Source: Amyloporia xantha (taxonomy: Eukaryota > Basidiomycota > Agaricomycetes > Polyporales > Adustoporiaceae). Taken from it: a stretch of DNA of 64,000 bases. The DNA is taken from positions 62,001-126,000 of the forward strand of contig JAYKKR010000036.1 in NCBI GenBank assembly GCA_036971615.1, given 5' to 3'. The notes below the pieces were generated by a model. It searched no databases. It was not told the origin of the DNA and saw nothing but the letters and a program-made list of their open reading frames with translations. Below are positions 22,505 through 33,114 of this stretch, piece by piece (within the stretch, counting starts at the first letter, position 1; each line of letters begins with the position of its first letter). The translations under genes and the position numbers were made by a program.

Positions 22505-24449
22505 CTATTGCGCATACTTTTCCCATCCCACTGCTTCTAATTTATCTGCCTTGGAAAGAACCTCGTTCTCTAAACTCTTCAAGTACTCACTCATAGCTTC
22601 GAGAAGATGCGGTGTGCCTGCTCCCAAAATACGTGCTGCAAGAAGACCTGCATTTGTGCCGTTATTGATAGCGACCGTCGCCACCGGTATTCCCCTCTGC
22701 CAAACCGGTCATTCATCCAGACGCAAGATATAAATCATATGAACATACCGGCATCTGTACAATGCTATGGAGGGAATCAACGCCATCAAGCGTGCTGCCT
22801 TTCACCGGTACTCCGATGACCGGCAGAGAAGTCATCGCAGCAACCATACCAGGCAGATGCGCCGCACCGCCTGCGCCCGCAATGATGGCTCTCAACCCTC
22901 TCGATGCAGCCGACCGTGCGTACTCCACGAGGCGGTCGGGCGTACGGTGAGCGGAGACGATCGTGAGCTCGTACGCGACGTTGAAGCGGTCGAGGATCCG
23001 CGCGGCGGGCAGCATGACCGGCAAGTCAGAGTCGGAGCCCATGATCACCCCCACAAGCGGACGGCGGTGAGAGCGCCCCGAACCCGGCGCAGGAGGTATC
23101 GGCGCGTACAGATCGAGCTCCTGCGCATCGCTCGGCGCCGGCAGGTGCTCCAGAATCGGCCGTAGCCGGCTGAGCAGCTCAGCATCGGAGTCCGCGACGA
23201 TGGTGATATGGCCCATTTTGCGGCCTTTGCGGCATTCTGTCTTGCCGTACAGGTGCACGCGAGCGCCTGGTACAGCGAGGGCGCGCTCCGACACGGATGT
23301 GACCTCGGCCATGCTCTCAGATGCGCCGATGATGTTCACCATGACGGACGACGGGACTTTGAGAGCGGTGGAGCCGAGTGGGAGGGACAGGATCGCGCGG
23401 AGGTGATTTTCGTATTGAGAAGTCTCACACGCCTCGATGGTATAGTGCCCAGAGTTGTGGGGCCGAGGCGCGATCTCGTTCAAGTAGACCGAGCCTAGCA
23501 TTAAGGTTAGCGAATGCACATATGGACCACGCAGCCTTCTCACCGTCGGCCAAAAGGAACATCTCGACGCCGAATACGCCAGCTCCCTGCAGATTCTTCA
23601 CCGCCGCTTCTGCAACACGTCGAGCGCGATCAGCTATGGTAGGATCCCGACTGCGCAAAGGGGCGAATACAAGGTGGCAAATGTTCTCCTTGTGTATCGT
23701 CTCCACGACGGGGTACGAGCGCACCTCGCCGGTCGCGGACCGCACCACCATGACGGCTATCTCCTTCACGAACGGGACCCACTTCTCTGCATACAGCGGC
23801 CGATTACCAAGCGCAGAGATAGCCGCCTGAATTTGCGAGACGTCGCGTATGGCATAGTTCCCCCTCCCGTCGTACGCCAACGTCCGGCTTTTGAGCATCA
23901 ACGGCAGACCCATTTTCTCTACAGCAGAAGTGACTGCCTCCACCGTAGAATCCACTGGCATGAATGGGCCGAGAGAGCAGCCGTGCGCGGCCAAGTGTTG
24001 TTTCTGAAGCAGCTTGTCTTGGATGACTCGAATCGTCGACGGGCTGGGATGTACGCCGAGGGGGAGCGTGGACTGCACCTCCTCAAGCACATTGGCATCA
24101 ACATGCTCGATCTCGACGGTCAGGACGTCGACTTTGGCTGCAAGCTCGCGGATCTTGACAGGGTCGGCGAAGGAGCCGTCTACGTGAGCAACATGGGGAT
24201 TTCGGGGAGCTACGACCTGTTTCGCTGGCGTGTTTGGTCCCACGTCCAGAATCACGACATCGATGTTGAGCAACGACGCTGCTGCAGCCAGCATGCGACC
24301 GAGCTGACCACCACCTAATGAAGGCTCGGTTTCAGTTGTATTCTATGTGATGTAGGAAAGGGGACCTGGTCAAAAAAGGTCAAAATGTGCAACAAAAACC
24401 ATCGATTATACAACGCACTCCGACCTAAGATCCCGACGACTTTGTCCAT
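22505..24449 (-). CDS. ADE2: Phosphoribosylaminoimidazole carboxylase (PurK-PurE fusion)
   Basis: Sixth step of de novo purine synthesis, AIR to CAIR, in the cytosol. Four exons (24425-24449, 23544-24314, 22749-23494, 22505-22696), 1734 nt, 577 aa, the normal size for fungal Ade2. N-terminal ATP-grasp PurK part: [76 protein letters not shown]-terminal PurE part: [87 protein letters not shown]. The tiny first exon (25 nt) splits the glycine loop. Divergent from RSA3, 164 bp between ATGs. Loss of Ade2 usually gives red pigment in fungi. Confidence 0.96.
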
Positions 24450-24613
24450 CCTGTCTGCGAAGGACTGGCGCGAAAGGAGATGGCAGGTCGCGAGCAAATT
24501 AGCGCAATTGTGGGCGTTAGCGAAATCTGTATGCGGATCTGGAGGGCGCTTATCTAGATGACTTGGTCAAATTTAGGCGAGACATTGTTAACCACAGTCC
24601 ACAGATATTCGCT

Positions 24614-25278
24614 ATGGCGGGCGCGCCTTCAAAACCGACTCTACCCAGGAAGCGGAATCGGAAACGCAAGCGACGCGCAGTCTCATCCTCTTCATCTTCC
24701 TCAGGTTCCTCGGATGAATCGGATGACGTCCAATCTGCTCCGTTAAAACCAACCCCCCGTCGAGAGTCACCTGCCAAACCGGAATCATCGAGCTCAGACG
24801 ACTCATCCTCAGATTCTGATTCTGAAGATTCTGAGAGTCCCGCACCTCCTGTTGCACCTCAGTCAAAACCGACGGTCACCCCACAAGTGCCTCGGGAAAG
24901 AGAAAGACGGTCGCCCTCGCCCACGCCCCCACCTTCTGGCATTCCCCCATTTCTTCCTGCGAGTGGCGACTCAGAACAGGATAAGCAGAGTGAACAAATA
25001 CTAAAAGATCGCTTCCGAAAGTTTTGGATGGCGTCTGTTGCCGACGCGTTCAAGGATGACCTCGAAGACATCCGCAAGGTGAGTATCGCCACCGCCTGCC
25101 TTTTCTATGGTCACACCGTTGATACGATGATGTGTAGGAGTCGAATCTTACTACCTCACGCCTTGCCCTGCTTATCGACTCATTAGCCTCCGGAGCTGAG
25201 GTCTTCACGTCGTCCAAAGATGGAACCGGCGTCAATGAGATGGAGGTCGTACTGGAAAATGCTTCCTCTACGGGCTAG
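24614..25278 (+). CDS. RSA3: Ribosome assembly protein 3
   Basis: Nucleolar factor for 60S subunit biogenesis, associated with Dbp6 complexes in yeast. Two exons (24614-25078, 25138-25278), 606 nt, 201 aa. The N-terminal half is basic then Ser/Asp-rich (RKRNRKRKRRAVSSSSSSSG, SSSSDDSSSDSDSEDSES), typical of nucleolar proteins. The C-terminal Rsa3 domain reads RFRKFWMASVADAFKDDLED, IRK, then after a 59-bp intron ESNLTTSRLALLIDSLASGA. I start at MAGAPSKP; an upstream frame without good ATG context extends it. Sharing a short divergent promoter with ADE2 links ribosome and purine synthesis genes, perhaps co-regulated by growth. Confidence 0.88.
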
Positions 25279-25626
25279 TTCTAGGCAACTTATATCGGTA
25301 GGCGTTCGACGTCTTCGTTCCCGCATCAATGTACGTATTTTCAGATATTATGTTATTCCTTCATACATCTTATGATAAGCACCCTTCCGACATGCTCCCA
25401 ATTTCACGAAATACCTGCAGCCTGGTCTCTTTTCAACGACCTCCAGTCTGGCCAGTACGTATTTTTGTATTTTTACAACATGTATATTACACGGCGGGCG
25501 AGAGACAGTCCATCCTCCGAAACTATGCGATCTAAGGCGGGACGTGTACAGACAAGACAAACATGATGTAATGGACAGAGACATTTGAAGTAATCTGCTT
25601 GAATGCAAGCAGCACGACAGGAAAAC
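25279..25626. other. Convergent 3' spacer RSA3 / CBS
   Basis: Between two convergent stop codons; should hold both polyadenylation regions. Short frames only; nothing else seen. Confidence 0.5.
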
Positions 25627-27318
25627 TCAGACAGACTTCTCATCAAGCGCGTTCGGCCTGTTCTGTACGCTCCCTTCAATCTGCGTGCGCGAGGCGATAC
25701 CGTCCGTAACGCCCTCGACGCTGCTGATCTGGATCTTCGCGCCTTCTGAGGAGGGCTGGCCCGGTTTCAGGACAGACGCGATGCGCTGCGCAAGCGGAGT
25801 CGGCTCGACCTCAAGCGCCATCTTGAGGAACCAGGGTTTGCTCATGTAATTCCTGATCCTACAAATGGCATGGACATGTCAGTCCTTCAGAACGACCGAA
25901 GACGAGGCACCATGCTCACCCGTCAGGCAAAAGAACGACCACATTTGCGCCTTTCGTGCTCGCAATCCTTCTTCCCTCCTCGTCATCCTTCAGCCACCTC
26001 AATGCGCCGCTCAGAGCGCTCCCGCAGCTGCCACCGACTAACAGACCCTCGACGCGCATGAGCTTCCGCACGGCCTCGAATGACTCCTCGTCGGACGTCT
26101 TCACCCAGCAGTCGATGTCTGGGCGCGAAAGCACGTCCGGGATGAAGTCATATCCGATCCCTTCGACAATATATTGAGCACCAGCATTGGCAGCGTTGAG
26201 CGTTTCTGGTACAGCGAGGATACTGCCTTTCTGCAAAGGTAGACCGTTGTTCAGTCAGTCTGTAAGCCATCCGCAAGCAAGATTACAAAGGGAAATATGC
26301 TTACAGGGTCGACTCCGACAATAATGCATGCCTTGTTATGCGATTTCTTGATGGCACGAGAGAGACCCGTCACTGTCCCGCCCGTGCCAGCACCAGCAAT
26401 GAGCGCGTCAACCTTCCCTGTGGAAGGATTTTCCGCCGTTGCGGGCGTCGACGTAACCGCTTCGATGATCTCAGGACCCGTTGTATACTCGTGTGCGAGC
26501 GGGTTGTTGACCTATTATCAACTCAATCAATCGACCGCCCGAACGAATATAGTGAAGAGAGGTCCACAAACGTTGCGATACTGATCGAGAATGATACCGC
26601 CAGGAATCTCTCGTTGGAGCTTCTGCGCAACTCCTGCGAAGATCGTTAAGGAATTCAGCCACGAGGGGTGCACGCAGGAAGGTCAGGCACTACCTATATG
26701 CGACTCCGGTGAGTCCCAGGCGGCCTCTGTGGGCGTCCGTACGACTTCCGCGCCAAGCGCTCGCAGGGCGGCTTCTTTCTCCTGTAAGGACGGTTAACGG
26801 TGCTTCATCCAAGGTGAGAGCAGAAGGAACATACAAGAGACATCTTGTTGGGCATCGTGATAATTACAGAATATCCCTTATCTGTAGTGTTCAGCATTTG
26901 AAAGTAGCAACGACGAGATGAGTTTGACCTTCACGGCGCACGCCATTGCCAGACCGATACCTACATACTCGTCAGTCATGAAAAACCCATGAACAACACT
27001 GACACGTACCGGTATTGCCTGAGGTGGGTTCGATGACGACACTATAACCAGGTATGAGCTTTCCCTCTTTCTCTGCGGCCTCAACCATGCGTTTCGCGAT
27101 CCTGTCCTTGACCGAGCCGCCAGCAGATGTATATTCGAGCTTTCCCACTGCATGAAGGTTGTCTCAGGCATTGTCCAGATGGAGACTACTGTATAAATGC
27201 AAGGCTTACACAGATTGCACGCTATGCCTTCCGCTTTGGCAATCCTGTCAAGCCTGATGAGGGGGGTGTTTCCCACCGCCCCGAGAGCGCTATCGACGAT
27301 ATGCTGTGAGAAAGGCAT
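25627..27318 (-). CDS. CYS4: Cystathionine beta-synthase, catalytic core only
   Basis: PLP enzyme of transsulfuration, joining homocysteine and serine to cystathionine. Many short exons. The PLP lysine lies in [15 protein letters not shown]; other landmarks are [114 protein letters not shown] and VVLLPDGIRNYM. DSPESH and EGIGYDFIP point to CBS rather than cysteine synthase. After [13 protein letters not shown] the protein ends within ~60 low-complexity residues: the two C-terminal CBS (Bateman) domains of the human and yeast enzymes are absent, and so is a haem-binding N-terminus. Start [10 protein letters not shown] is the only ATG near the conserved block. Two ACGCGT/CACGTG sites lie 120-150 bp upstream. 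Confidence 0.92.
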
Positions 27319-27929
27319 GGGTACGACGCCGAGTGTGAGATGATAGGGAATACAGAAACGAGAAGAAAAGCAACTTTGAGCACTGGCACCGAGGTCCGTT
27401 CCGAGCACACGGATTTGCACCGGATCTGGCAGAATCACGCGATGAGACGCGACTGACGCGTTCCACGTGACTCACCAAATTAGCGGCCTCTCATGATCAG
27501 TGGCGCTCAGCCTCGGGGAGACCGATTCGTTATACTGTGCATATCAGTGGAAATCTCACGTACGCCGTCCAGACGGCGTCGATCTCTCCTTGCCACGGAA
27601 CCTTTACAACGAGCTGTTCTCCATTTTGTGGCGGAAATGGGAGCATTGCACGCTCTTCTGTAGCGGTGCTCATAGCTGCTCTCACTGTGTTTTGAAACTC
27701 AACGTGACCGCACAAAGGATTTCCGATGTCGTCGAGTCTGTCGGAGCCGCCTCACGCTAAGCTAGGCAAAGGTGAGTGACAAGTATTCACAGAAAAAGCG
27801 CAGCGCAATTTCCTCGCATGTATATATAATATCGTTGAGTAGGATAAGCTCGTTTCCAAGAAATTTTACACGAATCGAAGTAACACAGACCTGCCAAAGC
27901 CTTTCAAGAACCAAACACAGTCGGCGACC
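27319..27929. other. Spacer with a weak minus-strand coding signal
   Basis: On the minus strand 27530-27755 reads GGSDRLDDIGNPLCGHVEFQ, then NTVRAAMSTATEERAMLPFP and VVKVPWQGEIDAVWTAYVR before a GTGAGA donor-like site; a CTTAG acceptor precedes it. The ATG at 27671-27673 would give only 47 aa. It may be an exon of a short unrecognised gene. The CBS promoter occupies the left part, with ACGCGT at 27456-27461 and CACGTG just after. Confidence 0.3.
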
Positions 27930-29573
27930 TTACGCTGGCAAATCCAAATTTATGCCCATATTAATTGTAGTCACCTGAACCGAACCCCTCGGCGTCGTGC
28001 GATTCGAAGGAAGCCACTGGACAGACCCTTCGGCCACACCGCCGCCCAGCTTCGAGAATGTGACGTTCCTGTGGCGGCCCTGCCCCGCTGGATCCGTCGG
28101 GTCCTCGGCAAAGGAAATCACTGGCTGTATGAACCGCAAGCACGACAGCTCGAAGGTCCCCTCGTACGTCGTGGGTAATTTGACACGCGGGGGCGCGTTC
28201 GTTGTGTACGCCTTCAAGTTGAGCGTGTGGTCCACTGGAGCGACGGCGATTTCGGCGTTCAACGGGCTGTTCAGGGATCGGATGTCCACGATGAAGGTGC
28301 CATTTGTGCGGTTCGCGGAAGTGGAAAACAGACTCATGTTAGAGATGACAGGGCTGAGGATCCATAATTGAGAACGTCGACATATTAGATAGGAAGACTA
28401 ATAAAAACACACCCATTGGTAGACTGGATGGATAACTTGGTAGGAACCTTGGTTCCGTTGTTGAACATGCCAATGCGGACATCAACAGGTGCATCGAAGG
28501 TACTGATGTCGAGACATTCAGTCGTATTGAAGGATCCTATGATGGGCGCATTCGACGTTTTCGCATCGATTAAACGCCCGGTAACGGACTAAGGCGACGT
28601 TATCAGCTATGAGAATGACAAATTAACCTGCGATGGAACTGACCATGACATTCACAGGCGTATTTGCGGACTGTAAGAGCAACGTATCGAAGAACACACT
28701 CTGCGCGATATCCCCCACATTATGCAAAAAGAAGGGCATGGTAGTCTCAAACTTCTTGATCGAAAGCGAAGAACCGGTTAAGGGCTTGGGCAGTATGACT
28801 TTGAGATACCATAGAACCTGGCGTTGCTGGACCTGCTGCGGCCACCGTGTGGGAGCCTGTCGAGTTGGGTGAGCAACTACCTTTTCCTTGAGTACTGATC
28901 CACATACAAAGATCCCAACGCCGTACTTGGCCTTTTCAGGGTTGAGGAGACAAGCTTCTGTGAGATTCTGGAAGTCACCCAGATCGTTGTAGTACCCCGT
29001 TATGTTGACTGTGACGTTATTAGAAGGGGTCTCCGACGAGTATATGATCTCGATGATTCCGTGAGCGAACTCTGCATAACCTTCGGCAGTAAAGAATAGG
29101 ACGTCGGCCGACACTGGGAGCTGGAACGACGCCTCAGCCAGATAAAGAAAGCCGTTAACCGGGTGACTGCCGTTCGGGTTGTAAGTCCACACTGCTGGGT
29201 CACTGCAATTTGGAAGATAAGACGACGTGAGGTGGTTATTGTGTTGTCTGTGCCTCCCGTATGTCTGGTTTGCTACGCTTAAGCTTGTGTGCATTACAGA
29301 AAGAGGAGTTGAACGTACCCAGGCATGAGGGAAAGGTTTGAAGTGCCCCAGGCCGACACGAAGGAAGCCCAGAAGCAGACCAGCAAACGCAAACGCGAGT
29401 AAGAATCGCGCCCTGGCCCTCCTGCGAGAACATGCATCTGCGACCGCGGGGGCGTTGTCGATGGAGCTGTAGGTCGCATAATAGCATGGAAGCTGAGTGA
29501 GACGAGGAGTAGATGTCTCCTTCTCGCCTCCCGCTCCAGCACCCGGGATAGCATGGTAGTTGGGTTGGTCCAT
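27930..29573 (-). CDS. Single-pass membrane protein with beta-rich ectodomain (DUF7330-like)
   Basis: Three exons (28644-29573, 28413-28588, 27930-28353), 1530 nt, 509 aa. About 70 cytosolic residues end in a basic stretch (RRRARARF), followed by one membrane helix (LLAFAFAGLLLGFLRVGLG), so it is probably type II. The long remainder has many N-glycosylation sequons (NQT, NGS, NVTVNIT, NLT, NVT) and repeats of short beta-like strands ending in mirrored blocks such as VTGRLIDAKTSNAPIIGSFN and ATYSS-like segments; this resembles agaricomycete DUF7330-type cell-surface proteins, named from memory and not certain. A possible extra intron in exon 1 near 29203-29317 would break frame, so I keep that stretch coding. 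Function unknown; surface adhesion or wall contact is a guess. Confidence 0.7.
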
Positions 29574-30064
29574 CTTGATGTTCGAGCTCTCGGTAGGTTG
29601 CCCAGATTGATATGAGCGACGGGCACAGCAGAATCTGCGACCGTCTCACTGGCTATAAGTAACCTGAGCTGCACGCTGATTCGTGCGGAACTTGAAGCTT
29701 GAAGCCTAAAGGGTCCACAAACCTTCAAGTGTCAAAGAACAGGAGGCCAATACGTATTAGGGTCCCGTGCTGCGGTGTATAGCTGACAGATTTGGACACA
29801 GAGAAGGCCTGATGCACCTGTGACTGGTCTCATCGAAAGCCGACACACGACCGCAGGCTTCACCCAAGGCGAGGTCGAGTCCCGGGGCCACGAGGTGACT
29901 TGGATAGAGTTCGAGGAACTTGATAGCAGTGACAGCATGCTACGGTAAGGTGCACTGACTCCCAAACATGAAGAAAAGCTGCGAAGACTGGCTGGATCCA
30001 TTCCATATACTGGCTTATTGCGATCGAGGCAATCACCAATGAACATGGGTAAGGTTACTAGGTT

Positions 30065-30104
30065 CCAAATGACCTGTCATTTGGTTATCAATTGATGTAC
30101 GGTG
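30065..30104. repeat. 40-bp direct repeat, copy 1 (palindromic start)
   Basis: CCAAATGACCTGTCATTTGG followed by TTATCAATTGATGTA and GGTG; repeated at 30664-30703. The first 20 bp are an inverted repeat (CCAAATGAC / GTCATTTGG), possibly a mobile-element end or protein-binding dyad. Confidence 0.8.
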
Positions 30105-30346
30105 AGTGGTGATTACATAAGGGCTCCACCCATTGGAACCTAAACGTTTAAGCGATCACGTTCTCTTTCGTCTCGGTGCAATGTTCTTAGTCTCGCATTG
30201 TAGCTTTTGGTTTTAAAATTCCACATTTTTGCCCTATTGTTGCCCATGTTGCTCCGCATGTCCGTACCAATTTTTGAATGGGATTTATTTGCTGTCGGAT
30301 GCGCTAGACGCGTCCATGTTGCATATCACGTGGTTTACTAGACTCC

Positions 30347-30370
30347 ACTCACGTGAAAATGCACGTGAGT
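30347..30370. promoter_or_regulatory. Inverted pair of E-boxes
   Basis: ACTCACGTG and CACGTGAGT face each other across six bases, each arm holding a perfect CACGTG; a third CACGTG lies at 30327-30332. A bHLH or Pho4/Cbf1-type target is possible, but no gene starts close by. Confidence 0.45.
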
Positions 30371-30614
30371 CTTGGTCTCTGCACAGTGGCCACTAAGTCT
30401 GCATCAAGTCTTCGTCGTTGTAGAGAACAGTCTCATCACGATGAAGAAGAGAAGGGAGGAGAGGACTCTTGTTTGCGCTTGCCTCGTGATCATGCTTCAA
30501 ATTAGATGCTCCATACATATGGCCAATACTGGCACGCTTTTACTTCAATGAATCTTTCCCCAGAAATTGTAGACAGACTGAAATACATGTTACAGTGAGA
30601 ACAGGCCCATGCAT

Positions 30615-30662
30615 AGGTCATTTGGGTTCGGGCGTGCGGAGCATCGCCGTCTCAAACCAAGT
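30615..30662. repeat. 48-bp direct repeat, copy 1
   Basis: Begins AGGTCATTTGGG and ends AACCAAGT; the copy at 31120-31167 differs at four positions. On the minus strand both could encode the same C-terminus (TWFETAMLRTPEPK stop / TWLETALLRPPEPK stop). Confidence 0.75.
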
Positions 30663-30663
30663 C

Positions 30664-30703
30664 CCAAATGACCTGTCATTTGGTTATCAATTGATGTATG
30701 GTG
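30664..30703. repeat. 40-bp direct repeat, copy 2
   Basis: Second copy of the 30065-30104 element, one base different over 40, directly abutting the 48-bp repeat at 30615-30662. Confidence 0.8.
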
Positions 30704-30762
30704 TATGGTGCTGACAAATCAGCTCCACCTTGTTGCACCCGCAACATTTACCCGCTCACGTG

Positions 30763-31008
30763 ATGAGCAAGCGAGTGTATGATTCGCTGAGGCTCGTTGC
30801 GGGTCTTCACGTGATGGCGGTCGTCGCAATTGGCGTCTTTCTGTCTTTTCGTCGGCTCCCTGGCGCTAGGCTTTCCTTGGCATGCATTTGGGACTACATT
30901 AGCAAGAGTCCTCTAAAATTACATGCTGTAGAGGAAGCAAATGATGAGGGGGAGATAATGGAAGATGGCACCAGCTGCCTGCATATTGTGTCGGTGCATA
31001 CACGATGA
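30763..31008 (+). CDS. Possible small protein, 81 aa (weak)
   Basis: ATG frame with one hydrophobic stretch (LHVMAVVAIGVFLSF) after a short basic lead (MSKRVYDSLR) and an acidic segment (VEEANDEGEIMED). No family recognised, lies between repeats; may be chance. Confidence 0.18.
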   Translation: MSKRVYDSLRLVAGLHVMAVVAIGVFLSFRRLPGARLSLACIWDYISKSPLKLHAVEEANDEGEIMEDGTSCLHIVSVHTR

Positions 31009-31119
31009 TCCCGGCGATTCATCGTTCCCTACTTGATCAATGTATGTTTCGAAATCGAGCGTAATATGTCATGCATCCAATATCAATAAGTACATGACAC
31101 CTGCAACAATGGTGACTAG

Positions 31120-31167
31120 AGGTCATTTGGGCTCGGGCGGGCGGAGCAGCGCCGTCTCTAACCAAGT
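31120..31167. repeat. 48-bp direct repeat, copy 2
   Basis: Second copy of the 30615-30662 element, 44 of 48 bases identical, about 500 bp away and 135 bp before the start of ankyrin-MYND paralogue 3. Confidence 0.75.
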
Positions 31168-31301
31168 ATAAGTCTGTAAAGGTTTGGCAGCGAACTGTAT
31201 GCACGTGATTAAAGGGAGACTACTACCACCAAGCCTAAGCACCGTGCATCGTCGTCCGGATCCCTTTCGTTGTATTCTTGTGTCGACGTCGCTAACGGGA
31301 C

Positions 31302-33114
31302 ATGCAAGTCCCGCGCTCGAACACGCCAATAATAACGGACGAATTTCTACTTCCTCTGAATCCGCATGACGTGAACACATATCTACCCCAGGACCTCCTC
31401 GAGGAGCTGCGCAGAGATCCAAGCGGGATCGAACACTCATTCATCTTCTGGCAGCCTTACATCTCCTTCCGCAACGAGCTGCTCTCGAACAGCGAGGACG
31501 CCGGCGATGGCAGTCCGCTCGTGTTCTGCCGGCGCTGGCTTCCTCTGAATCCGGAAAGGCGGCTCTACAACGAAATGTGGAAGGAGTTCGCCGAAATCGA
31601 GCAGCGCACGTTCTTGCACTTTGCCGCGAAATTCGGCGACGTGCCCCTTGCGCACGAGTGCATTCGTCTCGGGGTGAACATCGACCAGCAAGACAGCGAG
31701 GGCGCAACCGCGCTCTTCGTCGCCCTCAAGATGCTCGCCACGTACTGTCGTGTGCCAGACGACCCTGACGCCGAGGACCGTCAGGTGCACACTCGCCGGC
31801 GCATCAAGAAGATCGCTATCTTGTTGATCGAGCAGGGTGCAGACGTCAATATCTCGATGTATAACCGCGCCTACCCGTTTATGCCGGCATGGCTGGCTGT
31901 GGATTGGACGCTCATGGAGCTGCTTCTGCGTTGCGGAGCGCGAGTACCACCGTCGGGCATCCCGCCCTTTCAGACAACTCACACCGCCGCAGACGTAACG
32001 AAGCTGGCATCGCTACTCCGCACAGCATCGAGTCTCCCGCCACGACCCGCTCGACCATGTCCTTGCTGGTCTGGAAAGCTGCTCTCTGAATGTCACGCGA
32101 CAAACCCGAGGCCGTATCCGCCGAACATCTTGTGCATGTGCGGTTCACAGAAGGTGTTCCGGAAGTGCTGCAAGCGGCGGGACTTCGAGACGTGGGAAGG
32201 GTGGGACGAGCATCTTCAGTGCATCAAGATCATCACCACAAGGGACGACCCTATGGAAATGTTGAGGCGACAGATACGCTTGCAGCAGGGATATGGGTCG
32301 GACGACGACAGCGAGCCGGAGCTCAGCGAGGAAGTACGCGCAAAACGACAGGAAACTTTGGCCAAAGTCACAGACACACTAGTCAAGTCTGATCTGGTGG
32401 ATCCTGCTTTCATGTACGCTGGCCTGCATGGAAGGGTGGGGACATTCCCTATGTGAGCTCGTGGTCTTTATTGCAGATTGCCCATCCTTACGGTACCCCT
32501 CCGCGCATAGCCCATGGGAGAAGCAGGTCAGCAAGGTCGAAGGACAGCGGCGCTCGGACCTATGGAACATGGCTATCGACAAGTACATTGACCTGGGTAA
32601 AGACTCGCGTTCTCGGCTAGAGATCGAGCAGGAGTGCAAGATAGCTACCGACGGCGGGCCTCTTTTCAGGCACTGCGAAGCTGCGGGGTGCGGCATTATA
32701 GAGGACACGGAAGACAAGATGAAGCGCTGCAGTCGCTGTAGGCGGGTATGTTTCGTAGTTTCTCCTGCGCAAGCGGCTCCTCCTGCAGCAAACGGCCTCT
32801 GAACGACGAGCTAGATCTACTACTGCAGCTCAGATTGTCAGAGAGCGGACTGGTCAAAGCATAAACCCTCTTGTCGCGACGGCTCTCATCCCCCGCAGAT
32901 GCTGTCGTCTCAGGGAACATTCAAGCTCATGCTCGAGTACGCTCTGAAGGAAGAATATGACGTGGTCGGATTGGGTACCGCAAGTACTGTCGCGTCAGGC
33001 AGTGGAGTTCGCGACTCCGGGGAATCAAACTCCAAAGATGAAAGGACAGAGCTAGACGCCGAGGACGACTCAGATGAAGGATCAGACCATCACGTCGAGG
33101 GAGTTGCGGCTTGA
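31302..33114 (+). CDS. Ankyrin / SEC-C-like / MYND zinc-finger protein, paralogue 3
   Basis: Three exons (31302-32452, 32511-32745, 32815-33114), 1686 nt, 561 aa, on the opposite strand from its relatives and 11 kb away. Intron positions and the 235-nt middle exon match. Ankyrin-like part: RTFLHFAAKFGDVPLAHECI, GATALFVALKML, LIEQGADVNISMYNR; SEC-C-like pair: PCPCWSGKLLSECHATN and CMCGSQKVFRKCCKRR; MYND: CEAAGC..MKRCSRCRRIYYCSSDCQRADWSKHKPSC; acidic tail (DAEDDSDEGSDHH) shorter than in the others. The N-terminus lacks the first ~15 residues of paralogue 2. The most divergent of the three. A scaffold role is inference; no enzyme domain is visible. Confidence 0.86.

Larger units (their letters stand above)
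29574..31301. other. Accessory intergenic region with repeats
   Basis: No confirmed gene. On the plus strand 29790-29946 stays open as IWTQRRPDAPVTGLIESRHT, then TAGFTQGEVESRGHEVTWIE and FEELDSSDSMLR before a GTAAGG donor, perhaps an exon or gene relic. Two pairs of direct repeats and a CACGTG dyad are listed separately. The right part is the promoter of ankyrin-MYND paralogue 3, with CACGTGAT at 31202-31209. Confidence 0.4.
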
